Origin: an uncultured Paracoccaceae bacterium | GTDB lineage: Bacteria > Pseudomonadota > Alphaproteobacteria > Rhodobacterales > Rhodobacteraceae | Direction: 5' to 3' | DNA: 64,000 bases | Assembly (NCBI GenBank): GCA_938092015.1 | Contig: CALKOT010000004.1 | Span: 1 to 64,000, forward strand | Shown: piece after piece, positions 53,192-61,467 of the stretch | Layout of the letters: each line of letters opens with the position of its first letter | How positions within the stretch are numbered: position 1 is the first letter of the stretch | Translations under genes and position numbers: made by a program | Notes under the pieces: generated by a model | The model's input: only the letters and a program-made list of their open reading frames with translations | What the model was told of the DNA's origin: nothing | Databases searched by the model: none

Positions 53192-54474
53192 GCGCTTTCG
53201 ATTTTTGAACGCAGCGCACGTTGTTGCGCCTCTCCCAAAGGGAAGTTCCACATGATCGCGACGGCTATGATCTTCAGCACCGCCGGGGCCAGTGCATAGA
53301 GTGCGGCAAGGGTGAACAGGGCGGCTTCATCGTTTTGGCCGCCGGTCACAAAGCCGGACAGGTCCAGAATGATTAGGGCCGTACCGCCTGCGATGGCGAG
53401 GGCGGCCTTGGTCGCGACGGACCAAAGCGCGAAGAACACGCCGGTGCGTTGTTCACCGTTAGTTGCCGTATCATTATCAACGACGTCGGCCTGAATGGCT
53501 GGGGGCAGTGAAAGATCGGCGCCAAGTGCAATTCCGGTAGCGATGGAAATCACTGTAAACCACATGACATCGCCCTGACCCAACAGAACTGCGGGCGCGA
53601 AAAGAACACTCGCGTAGATCATCGCGCCGCCCCATGCGCGATGCTTGGAAAAATTCCGGGCCGCCCATGACCAGATCGGCATGCCGCCGATGGCGCAGAG
53701 GAAATAAACCAGCAACAGCCAGCCAGCGTCAGGCGCACCAAGAAGGTCGCCGATAAAGAAAAGGAAAAGGCCCGCAGGTAGGGCGTTCGCCAATCCATTC
53801 ACGAAATAGGCGAGCAAGAGGCGCCGGAACAGTCGATCCTGTAGGATGCTAGTCAGAGAGTGGCGCAAATCGAGGCGCTTGGCTGAAAAATTCCGCGGCT
53901 CTGGTGTCAGGAAAAGCGCCGCAGCGGCGGCTATTGGCAATAATACTACCACCATCAGCGCTACGTTCCGAAGACCGTCGCCTGGCTCTTCTGATATGTT
54001 GTAGAGGATGACGGCAAGCACAGTGCCCATCAAGCTGGCGCCCTCGCGCCAGGTGGTGATCGTTGCACGCTGAGCGTAATCGCCCGACAATTCAGCGCCC
54101 CAGGCGAAATACGGCGTTAGCGCAACTGTCCAACTCAGCGTCAGAAGGGTCAGCCAGATCGCGACATGCCAAACATCAGCGTCTGCTGGCGGAACCATCA
54201 GCATCCAGACGGACACGCAGATCAGCGGAACAGACAAGGCCAAGTAGGGCCGGCGACGCCCGAAGCGATTGGTCGTACGATCCGATAGCCACCCCATCGC
54301 AGGGTCAGAAACTGCGTCGAACAGCCTGACAGCGATAAACAGAACGCCGAGGGCGCCAAGGCTGACATCGCGAAATTCTGAGTAGAAGGGCGCGATGTAG
54401 ACAAAAACAGGGAAATACAATGCCGCCAAAGGCAGGGCCGGGGCAGCATAGCCGAGATATGCAGGCCAGCGCAT
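53188..54474 (-). CDS. MFS transporter, glycoside-pentoside-hexuronide (GPH) type
   Basis: A 428-residue twelve-helix carrier of the MelB/GPH group: SDPAMGWLSDRTTNRFGRRRPYL (the conserved loop 2-3 motif with DxxxGxxSDR) and VALTPYFAWGAELSGDYAQRATITTWREG. It likely moves a sugar or related solute with cations; in photo-oxidative stress loci its substrate is unknown. ATG 54472-54474 overlaps the upstream stop (TGATG). Last gene of the six-gene minus-strand operon. Confidence 0.88.
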   Translation of the reverse strand: MRWPAYLGYAAPALPLAALYFPVFVYIAPFYSEFRDVSLGALGVLFIAVRLFDAVSDPAMGWLSDRTTNRFGRRRPYLALSVPLICVSVWMLMVPPADADVWHVAIWLTLLTLSWTVALTPYFAWGAELSGDYAQRATITTWREGASLMGTVLAVILYNISEEPGDGLRNVALMVVVLLPIAAAAALFLTPEPRNFSAKRLDLRHSLTSILQDRLFRRLLLAYFVNGLANALPAGLFLFFIGDLLGAPDAGWLLLVYFLCAIGGMPIWSWAARNFSKHRAWGGAMIYASVLFAPAVLLGQGDVMWFTVISIATGIALGADLSLPPAIQADVVDNDTATNGEQRTGVFFALWSVATKAALAIAGGTALIILDLSGFVTGGQNDEAALFTLAALYALAPAVLKIIAVAIMWNFPLGEAQQRALRSKIESA

Positions 54475-54917
54475 CAGCGCCAAATGCGGTTGAAAAACTC
54501 GGCTAATACCCCAGCGAGAAAGGAGCCGATGATCAGCGTCAAAAGGGTCGGCGTGGATAGGACAGCTGAAATGACGACATTAAGACCCGCGTCCATTAGG
54601 TGCATCACAGCATCGACCGCAGTCGGGAACTGAACGCCAATATGGGTGAGGTAAGCGCTGCGCAAACCGTAGAGAAAAGCAAACATCACTACGGCGATAG
54701 CGCCGGCGCCGACGCCAAAAATGCCGGTTTGAACAAATTCGCCGCCCAGGTTGCTGCCAAGCTGTGTCCAGCTGGCATAAAGCCCGACAAAAGCAGCGCC
54801 AAAGATCGGTAAGACCATGTCGGGATCTGGTGTTTCAATTTGATCCATGAACGTCACAACGCCGCCGACTATTGCAGCGGCCAGCAACAACGCGGCCATT
54901 AGCTTGCCGCCCGTCAT
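54474..54917 (-). CDS. TrgA-like four-helix membrane protein
   Basis: A 147-residue membrane protein with hydrophobic segments near residues 5-22, 36-52, 70-87 and 110-140. The layout KLMAALLLAAAIVGG, FGAAFVGLYASW, FGVGAGAIAVVMFAFLYGLRSAY and FLAGVLAEFFNRIW resembles TrgA, linked in Rhodobacter sphaeroides to tellurite resistance together with TrgB and CysK. The match is by pattern, so treat as likely not proven. Coupled to the MFS gene. Confidence 0.5.
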   Translation of the reverse strand: MTGGKLMAALLLAAAIVGGVVTFMDQIETPDPDMVLPIFGAAFVGLYASWTQLGSNLGGEFVQTGIFGVGAGAIAVVMFAFLYGLRSAYLTHIGVQFPTAVDAVMHLMDAGLNVVISAVLSTPTLLTLIIGSFLAGVLAEFFNRIWR

Positions 54918-54965
54918 GGCGTGCAGCCAGACATAGACGCAGAAACGTCTAACCTATGTGGGATC

Positions 54966-56174
54966 TTAAGCAGGGCGACGGATCGCAATTTGCGTGACAT
55001 CACACGTGCCAGCCCAGAAACAACTGGCGCAGCAGGTAAGATAGAAGTCCCACATACGCTTGAAACGATCATCAAACCCCAGTTTCTGGATGTCATCCCA
55101 TTTGTTGTTGAAGGCATTGTGCCAGATACGAAGCGTTTCGGAATAGCTTTGCCCGAACTCGACTGAGCCTGTGAATTCCAAACCGGCCCGGCTAGTTTGA
55201 TCGCGCAACGCGCTGGGCGAGGGCAGCATGCCGCCTGGGAAGATGTACTTCTGGATGAAGTCGACATTCTTGCGATAATACGGGAACAGCTTGTCCGCGA
55301 TGGTGATGATCTGGATTGAGGCTGTTGCGCCAGGCTTCAAACGCCCCTTGACCATATCGAAATAGCCCGGCCAGAACTTCTCACCGACTGCTTCGAACAT
55401 CTCAATCGAGGCAAGACCGTCATATGTGCCGGTTTCATCCCGATAGTCGCGCATGACGATTTCGACTTTGTCGTTCAGGCCTTCGCGCTGCATCCGTGCT
55501 TTTGCAAAATCGTGCTGTTCTTTTGAAATCGTCAGGCCCGTTACTTTCGCGCCCCGTGTACCGGCGGCATATTCGACAAATCCGCCCCAACCGCAGCCAA
55601 CCTCAAGCACATGATCATTTTCGCCTACGCCCATCCGGTCCATGATCGAGGCGTATTTGTTCAGCTGCGCCTCATGCAGGCTTTCGTTGTTCGAACGATA
55701 GAGAGCAGATGAATACGTCATCGTTTCATCCAACCACGCAGAATAGAACTCGTTCCCGAGGTCGTAGTGGTACGAGATATTTTTGGCGGCCTGTTCCTTG
55801 GTGTTGCGGTTCATCCAGTGGCGGAAGCGTTCGAAATACTTCACCAGCCCTTGCCCTGGAAAACCACGCCCGACGCTGTCGTTGTTGATCAGAATGACAT
55901 CCATAAGACCCTGCAGATCTGGCGTATCAAACCAACCGTCCATGTAGGCTTCGCAAAACCCCAGATCACCTTCGCGCAGTATGCGGGCGAACAGATCATC
56001 ATTTCGCACGTAAATCTCGCCGTGCGGGCCCGGTTCCTTGCCCTGCGATTCAAACTTGCGTCCATCTTGTAAGACAAACGTCATTGAGCCGATTTTCAGC
56101 TGATTGATGATTGCGTTCACCGCAGAAAAGTATCGCGGTTGTTTTGCTTGCTTGATGTCCTGATCCATTTTCAT
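54966..56174 (-). CDS. cfa: cyclopropane-fatty-acid-phospholipid synthase family methyltransferase
   Basis: A 402-residue SAM-dependent enzyme acting on membrane phospholipid chains. SAM motif LEVGCGWGGFVEYAAGTRGAKVTGLTIS, ISYHYDLGNEFYSAWLDETMTYSS and SIEMFEAVGEKFWPGYF carry the bicarbonate and active-site residues of Cfa. It methylates double bonds to cyclopropane or related chains; some homologues in sigma-E regulons make furan fatty acids, so exact product is open. ATG 56172-56174 with GGGGAG upstream. Part of the stress operon. Confidence 0.88.
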   Translation of the reverse strand: MKMDQDIKQAKQPRYFSAVNAIINQLKIGSMTFVLQDGRKFESQGKEPGPHGEIYVRNDDLFARILREGDLGFCEAYMDGWFDTPDLQGLMDVILINNDSVGRGFPGQGLVKYFERFRHWMNRNTKEQAAKNISYHYDLGNEFYSAWLDETMTYSSALYRSNNESLHEAQLNKYASIMDRMGVGENDHVLEVGCGWGGFVEYAAGTRGAKVTGLTISKEQHDFAKARMQREGLNDKVEIVMRDYRDETGTYDGLASIEMFEAVGEKFWPGYFDMVKGRLKPGATASIQIITIADKLFPYYRKNVDFIQKYIFPGGMLPSPSALRDQTSRAGLEFTGSVEFGQSYSETLRIWHNAFNNKWDDIQKLGFDDRFKRMWDFYLTCCASCFWAGTCDVTQIAIRRPA

Positions 56175-56253
56175 CACGACAACTCCCCTGCCGCTTGTTC
56201 GGCGTCTCTTGATCTCGTCCCTATGCAAAGTTTCCGCCTGTCGGGCAGGAAAA

Positions 56254-57063
56254 TCAAGAGGATGCAGTCATTTCGGATTTTTTGGCGTCTTTATAGGCCC
56301 CGTCAGAGCCCGGATACCGGTGAAATTTGGCGCCCTTGATGGCAAGTTTCAACGCCTGCCAGTGGATAGCTGCAACGACCTTGATCGCCGCCAGAGGATG
56401 CGTTGCCGTCAGTTTCAGCAACGCTGCGTTGGTCAGCGGGCGGATCGTTCCGTTCTGCGCCGCAATCAGAGTATCGCCGCCACCATCAGATTGTTTTATG
56501 CGCACCGCAAGCTTTTCGCCGGGCGGGCGAATGGTAAAGCGATATGTCTGGTCCATCTCGATAAAGGGCGAGACAAACATACCCTTTTCCTGGCTATGTC
56601 GCGCAGCGCCGTCCGCATCGGTGCGAATATCAATCACGTACGGGATTTGATCGCCGAAGGTATTTTTGACCTCATAGACGACCCTTTCCAGGGCGCCATC
56701 CGCGTCATAGCAGTAGTAGACGGATAGCGGATTAAACGCGAAACCCAGAAATCGAGGCATCGAAAGCAGCATGATACGCGCCGGTTTAGGTATGTCGTCA
56801 GCGGCAAGAAGGCTTTCGACCCACGGGCGCAAAGCTGACCCATCGCGCGGGCCGTGATCTTTCTCACTGAACGAAAACAGACCGAACCGATTGATCTGGA
56901 AGAACGTCTGTGCGGCCTGATCCAGCCTGTCGATGTCGAGAAGCGACGTGAAAACCCGATAGCGGAATTTGTGCCCGAACGGTCGCAGACGCATGTGCAT
57001 GACATCGCCAACGTAAAGGCGGTGCGCGAAAGCATCGTTTGATATGATGCTGGCGTCGCTCAT
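56254..57063 (-). CDS. DUF1365 family protein
   Basis: A 269-residue protein: LYVGDVMHMRLRPFGHKFRYRVF, MPRFLGFAFNPLSVYYCYDADG, VYEVKNTFGDQIPYVI, FVSPFIEMDQTYRF. This is DUF1365, almost always linked to an FAD oxidoreductase and Cfa, and presumed to take part in fatty acid modification. Starts four bases inside the FAD gene's end. Confidence 0.9.
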   Translation of the reverse strand: MSDASIISNDAFAHRLYVGDVMHMRLRPFGHKFRYRVFTSLLDIDRLDQAAQTFFQINRFGLFSFSEKDHGPRDGSALRPWVESLLAADDIPKPARIMLLSMPRFLGFAFNPLSVYYCYDADGALERVVYEVKNTFGDQIPYVIDIRTDADGAARHSQEKGMFVSPFIEMDQTYRFTIRPPGEKLAVRIKQSDGGGDTLIAAQNGTIRPLTNAALLKLTATHPLAAIKVVAAIHWQALKLAIKGAKFHRYPGSDGAYKDAKKSEMTASS

Positions 57064-58388
57064 TCAGCGGCGATCTGACTTTCAAAGGTGACCAGCGGCG
57101 CGCCAAGATCGGCTGCCCAGTCAGGGCGGGCGCCCAGAGCTGCGGCCACCCGAAGGCCGGATTTCAGGCCGTCCTCGTGAAAGCCCCATCCTGTCCAGGC
57201 GCCAGCATACCAGACGCCACCACGGCCCTGAACATCGTCGAGACGGGCCTGCGCAGCAAAAGTCACGCTGTCATAGCCGGGATGGGCATAGGAATATTCT
57301 GCGATGGTCAGCGCCGGATCGGGGCGGCGCTGCGCGTTCAAGGTGACGAAGATGTCATGGTTCGTCGGCAAGGTCTGTAAGCGGTTCATCCAGTAGGTCA
57401 GTGACACCGGCTCATCTGCCAGCCCTTTGGAATTGTGGATATCATCGGTGATCATCGACCAGCTGGACCAGACCTTCTTGCGCTTAGGCATCAGGCTGGG
57501 GTCGCGATGAAGGATCGCCGTGTTTTGCGTCGTGTGGAAGGCGCCCAGCACCTCAGCCTCTTCCGGGTCCTGGGCGTTCAGCATCGCGCACGCGTCGGGC
57601 GCGTGGCAGGCGAAGATAACCTGATCTACGACATCGCGCTCGCCATCGGCAAAGTTGATCTCAACTTTACCGCCGAGACGAATGACTGAATTGACGGCCC
57701 TGTTCGTCTGGGCATTTGGACCAAGGTGTTCAATAATCTGATCGACGTAGGCGTGGCTGCCGCCATCAACCGTGCGCCACTGGATCGCGGCGGCGAGGCC
57801 TGTGTAAAGATCGTGGTTATCAAAGAATGTCAGAAGGTTACGCGCTGGAAAGGCAGTCATCTTATCCGTTGGCGTCGACCAGATGGCGCCGCCCATCGGC
57901 AAAATGAACCCATCACGAAACAGCTCACCAAACCCTTCACGTTTGAGCCAGTCACCGAGGCTGATATCGCCTATCTCATCATTGGCAAGTTGCTGCGGAG
58001 CGATCTTGATAAACCGCATCACATCGCGGAAAGCGCCCCAAAACGAAGGCTTCAGGATGTTGAGGCGCTGAGCGAAGATCTTGTTGAGGTTATCGCAAGC
58101 GTATTCAAACTGCCCGCCTTTCATCGAGAACCCGAATGACATGTCCGACGGTTTGGTCGGCGTGCCGAGATGGGCGAACAGGGCGGTGAGGTTTGGGTAG
58201 TTCACCTCATTATAGACGATGAAACCGGTGTCGACGGCGATCTCTTCACCTTCTACGTTGATCACTCTCGTATTCGCATGACCGCCAAAGCGGCTGTCCC
58301 GCTCGTATAACGTAACATCGTATTTCTGGGACAGGACATAGGCCGCGCCCAGTCCGGCGACACCCGACCCGATAATGGCGATCTTCAC
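57060..58388 (-). CDS. FAD-dependent amine-oxidase-like oxidoreductase
   Basis: A 442-residue flavoprotein: GSGVAGLGAAYVLSQKYDVTLYERDSRFGGHA (dinucleotide-binding), VDTGFIVYNEVNYPNLTALFAHLG and a C-terminal YAGAWTGWGFHEDGLKSGLRVA (FAD-binding end). Close in kind to flavoproteins paired with DUF1365 and Cfa; a lipid-linked oxidation is likely but not shown. GTG at 58386-58388 follows the photolyase stop directly. Confidence 0.88.
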   Translation of the reverse strand: MKIAIIGSGVAGLGAAYVLSQKYDVTLYERDSRFGGHANTRVINVEGEEIAVDTGFIVYNEVNYPNLTALFAHLGTPTKPSDMSFGFSMKGGQFEYACDNLNKIFAQRLNILKPSFWGAFRDVMRFIKIAPQQLANDEIGDISLGDWLKREGFGELFRDGFILPMGGAIWSTPTDKMTAFPARNLLTFFDNHDLYTGLAAAIQWRTVDGGSHAYVDQIIEHLGPNAQTNRAVNSVIRLGGKVEINFADGERDVVDQVIFACHAPDACAMLNAQDPEEAEVLGAFHTTQNTAILHRDPSLMPKRKKVWSSWSMITDDIHNSKGLADEPVSLTYWMNRLQTLPTNHDIFVTLNAQRRPDPALTIAEYSYAHPGYDSVTFAAQARLDDVQGRGGVWYAGAWTGWGFHEDGLKSGLRVAAALGARPDWAADLGAPLVTFESQIAAE

Positions 58389-59843
58389 TTACGCGCTCTC
58401 CTCAATCGACGCTTTTTCGTCGCGTCTTTGCTTCATGTCTTCCCAGGCCGCCAATGCGGCCCGGCGCGTAGTCGCAAGATCAACCATAAGGGGTGGTGTT
58501 TCTAGGGACAAAGTCACATCGCTTTTTGGCCACATAGCTTTGTATAACTTAGCGCCTTCACCCTGATACAACCAGCGCCTGCGGTAAGCTTTTGACTTGT
58601 CGAACTTTTCCGCCTGCGTGGCGGGATTGAAGATGCGAAAGAATGGCGATGCGTCCGGCCCGCACCCTGCGACCCATTGCCAGCCCATTGCGTTGTTCGC
58701 AGGGTCCCAATCGATCAGCGTATGCCGGAACCATGCTTCGCCGACGCGCCAGTCCACCAGCAGATTCTTGGTCAGAACGCTTGCGACGATCATGCGCGCC
58801 CGATTGTGCATCCGGCCCGTCACCCACAGTTCGCGCATGGCGGCGTCTACGACATCGATACCGGTACGGCCGGCTTTCCATTTGCGGGCGGCGTCATTTT
58901 CATCGGCCCAGGCGAAATCTTCCCATTCGCGCCGCCAGCACCGCGTTTCCATCTCTGGGTCGTGGAAGAGGAGGTGATGGGCAAAATCGCGCCAGACGAT
59001 TTGTTTGCGCGCAGCTTCATGTCCTGGCGTGTCGCCGGTTGCTTTCAAAGCCCACCAAATCGTGCGGGGCGAAATCTCACCCACGGCGAGGTGGTCAGAC
59101 AGCTGAGTAACTGCGTTCGGCAGGCCCATCTGGTCGCGGTCATCTGCATAGCGCGGTGCAGGGCCGTCGAGAAAAGCATCGAGCTTGTCCAGCGCCGCTT
59201 GTTCACCCGCCGTTATCTGACTGGCCAGAGCATTGGTGGCAGGACCCATCTCAGCATCTAACCGCCAGTCAGCCAGCGTTTCTGAGCGGATGCCCTCAAC
59301 GCCTGTGATGGATTTGAGGCGTGGCAGGGGGCGCTCGATGTCGCGGATGGAAACTGCCCGCCAGAAAGGCGTGTAAACTTTGAACTGATTGCCTGCACCG
59401 GTTTTCACCGTCCAGGGATCGACCAGCGTAAAGCCTCCATGGCTTTCTGCATCCACGCCATCACCTGTCAGGGCAGCTTTGACACGCTTGTCTCGTTCCA
59501 GCGCGGCGCCGTCAGTAAGGCGGGTCCATGTTACCGCTTTTGCGCCGGTTTCTGTGATCAATGCGCGCAGGACGTTCAGCACATCTCCGCGACGCAGGGT
59601 CAAAGGGGCCCCAACCTGCGCCAGATCACGCGATAGCGCCTCAAGCGACAGTTTCAGGCGCAGTTTTGCGGCAGCGCCCAGTGTCGTCTCAAAGACATCG
59701 TCAAGAATGAAAACAGGGATAACCGGCCCTACAGTAGCGGCGGCTGTTAGGGCGTGGTTGTCGGCAAGCCTCAGGTCCTTGCGCAACCAGACTATGGTTG
59801 GCGCGGCTGAGGACGAGGTCGGAGAGGGCTTCAACGCAGTCAT
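58389..59843 (-). CDS. phrB: cryptochrome/deoxyribodipyrimidine photolyase
   Basis: A 484-residue flavoprotein: N-terminal antenna domain (TIVWLRKDLRLADNHALTAA) and FAD-binding C-terminal domain (ETRCWRREWEDFAWADEN, GRTGIDVVDAAMRELWVTGRMHNRARMIVASVLTKNLLVDWR, LIDWDPANNAMGWQWVAGCGPDASPFFRIFNP). It repairs cyclobutane pyrimidine dimers with blue light. In Rhodobacter a photolyase gene belongs to the sigma-E regulon, matching ChrR nearby. First gene of the six-gene operon. Confidence 0.93.
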   Translation of the reverse strand: MTALKPSPTSSSAAPTIVWLRKDLRLADNHALTAAATVGPVIPVFILDDVFETTLGAAAKLRLKLSLEALSRDLAQVGAPLTLRRGDVLNVLRALITETGAKAVTWTRLTDGAALERDKRVKAALTGDGVDAESHGGFTLVDPWTVKTGAGNQFKVYTPFWRAVSIRDIERPLPRLKSITGVEGIRSETLADWRLDAEMGPATNALASQITAGEQAALDKLDAFLDGPAPRYADDRDQMGLPNAVTQLSDHLAVGEISPRTIWWALKATGDTPGHEAARKQIVWRDFAHHLLFHDPEMETRCWRREWEDFAWADENDAARKWKAGRTGIDVVDAAMRELWVTGRMHNRARMIVASVLTKNLLVDWRVGEAWFRHTLIDWDPANNAMGWQWVAGCGPDASPFFRIFNPATQAEKFDKSKAYRRRWLYQGEGAKLYKAMWPKSDVTLSLETPPLMVDLATTRRAALAAWEDMKQRRDEKASIEESA

Positions 59844-59884
59844 GCTGATGTATACGCGCTGAAACCCGAATTGGTTTTAATCTT

Positions 59885-60178
59885 TTATTCGGTACGTTTG
59901 TAGACGACCTGAGATTCCGCCACGCGCGCTTCACCGCCCGGACGGGCACGGGTGGAACTTGGTGGATTGATTTCGATCTTTTCCATCTTGCAGATCTGGA
60001 ATGGCAGGCCTTTGCTGTCAAATACAAGCGAGCAGCCGGACAGCGCCGAAGTATCAACTGATTTTTCTGCGCCGGATTGGTCGTAAACTTTCAGAACATC
60101 CGCCTGGGCCGCACCTGCAAACAGTGCGATGGCGCCAAGCGCCGCTGCGAAACTCGTTGCAAATCTCGTCATAGCCAA
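59885..60178 (-). CDS. small secreted hypothetical protein
   Basis: A 97-residue protein with a Sec signal (ATSFAAALGAIALFAGAAQA) and two cysteines in the mature part (ALSGCSLVFDSKG, FQICKMEK). No family recognised. A GGGAG ribosome site precedes the ATG. It ends 41 bp before photolyase and may be the first gene of that transcript. Confidence 0.65.
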   Translation of the reverse strand: MAMTRFATSFAAALGAIALFAGAAQADVLKVYDQSGAEKSVDTSALSGCSLVFDSKGLPFQICKMEKIEINPPSSTRARPGGEARVAESQVVYKRTE

Positions 60179-60468
60179 CTCCCCTATCTTTGCTCGCGAT
60201 AGTCATGCCCCGTGTCGGACATCTCAACGCGTCACGCAAAAGTGTAACATGGCATTCCGCCTATGCCCTAGCGTTTCCTGAGGTCTGAAACGTGACTTTT
60301 GTCGTTTGTGAGGACCTAAGCGTACTGTTTTGGGTCTTGCGCGGCGTCAAAGGGGCCTGACTGGCGTCGCGTACCAGTCTTGCGCCCGTGAAACCGCTGG
60401 TTGATTCGGCCTGCACCGCCTTAGAGTGGCTATTCAAAGACTAAGCATAAAAGTGGTGAGAGACACGC
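60179..60468. other. 290-bp divergent spacer without gene
   Basis: Lies between the small secreted protein and the second Ldh-family gene, which are divergent; promoters for both must be here. No strong -35/-10 pairs, repeats or frames were seen. Confidence 0.4.
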
Positions 60469-61467
60469 ATGCCCCAAATCAAATTATCCCTCGACGAAGT
60501 TGATGCACTTGCCCGCGCCGCTTTTCGCAAGGTCGGTTGTGATGAGGCGAATGCATCCGCGCTGACCCGCACCGTTTGGCGTGCCGAACGGGATGGTGCG
60601 AAATCCCATGGCCTGTTCCGTGTGCCTGCGCTGGTCGCGGCGCTGGCTTCGGGCAAGGCGAACAAGACAGCGACGCCCAAGATTACCAAACGGGCTGGCG
60701 TTGTGCTGCAGGTGGATGGCGATCAGGGCTATGCGCCGACATCGCATGATGTTGGGCTGCCTGAGCTGATTGAGGTGGCGAAAACCCACGGCATGGCCGG
60801 GTTGGCGATCCGCGATGTGTTTCACTTCGCGGCGCTCTGGCCCGAGGTTGAGACGATTTGCGACGCGGGTCTGGTTGGCTACGCCATGACTGCCTCACCA
60901 CCTTACATGGCCATGCCAGGCGGCAAGCGGCGCGTGTTTGGCACCAATCCCATCGCTTGGGGCTGGCCACGCAACGAAGGCGCGCCGGTGATTTACGATA
61001 TGGCGACGGCGCATAGTGCGCGGGGCGAGGTTATGATGGCCGCCCGTGACGGACATGATGTGCCGCTTGGCGCCGGGATTGATGCGGATGGCAATCCGAC
61101 GACTGATCCCGCGAAAATCCTTGAAGGCGCGCAGCTACCTTTTGGTGGTTACAAAGGGGCGGCCCTTGCCTTGATGGTCGATTTGATGGCTGGACCAATG
61201 ATTGGGGAAAAAACCTCGCTTGGCATTGAAGCTGCGGATGATGGCGTCGGCCCTGCGTTGGGCGGTCAGACGATCTTTGCGTTTAATCCCGAAATGTTTG
61301 GCGGCGCTGATGCGATGGTGGGGGGAGAGGCGCTGTTCGCCGATCTCAAGTCTGACCCCGGTGTGCGTTTGCCCGGCGACCGCCGCGCCGCTGTTCGCCC
61401 AACGACGCCGACGGATGGCGTCGAAATTCCAGCCAGCCTCCATGAAGCCATTCAAGGACTGACCTGA
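60469..61467 (+). CDS. Ldh family oxidoreductase, second copy
   Basis: A 332-residue Ldh2/malate-lactate dehydrogenase-like enzyme: KLSLDEVDALARAAFRKVGCDEANA, ESHGLFR-like KSHGLFRVPALVAALASG with the family His, FGTNPIAWGWPRN and FGGYKGAALALMVDLMAG. Such enzymes reduce 2-oxo acids or cyclic imines such as delta-1-piperideine-2-carboxylate. It begins an operon with gamma-glutamyltransferase (1-base overlap) and aspartate dehydrogenase, hinting at amino acid or peptide catabolism. Confidence 0.87.
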   Translation: MPQIKLSLDEVDALARAAFRKVGCDEANASALTRTVWRAERDGAKSHGLFRVPALVAALASGKANKTATPKITKRAGVVLQVDGDQGYAPTSHDVGLPELIEVAKTHGMAGLAIRDVFHFAALWPEVETICDAGLVGYAMTASPPYMAMPGGKRRVFGTNPIAWGWPRNEGAPVIYDMATAHSARGEVMMAARDGHDVPLGAGIDADGNPTTDPAKILEGAQLPFGGYKGAALALMVDLMAGPMIGEKTSLGIEAADDGVGPALGGQTIFAFNPEMFGGADAMVGGEALFADLKSDPGVRLPGDRRAAVRPTTPTDGVEIPASLHEAIQGLT

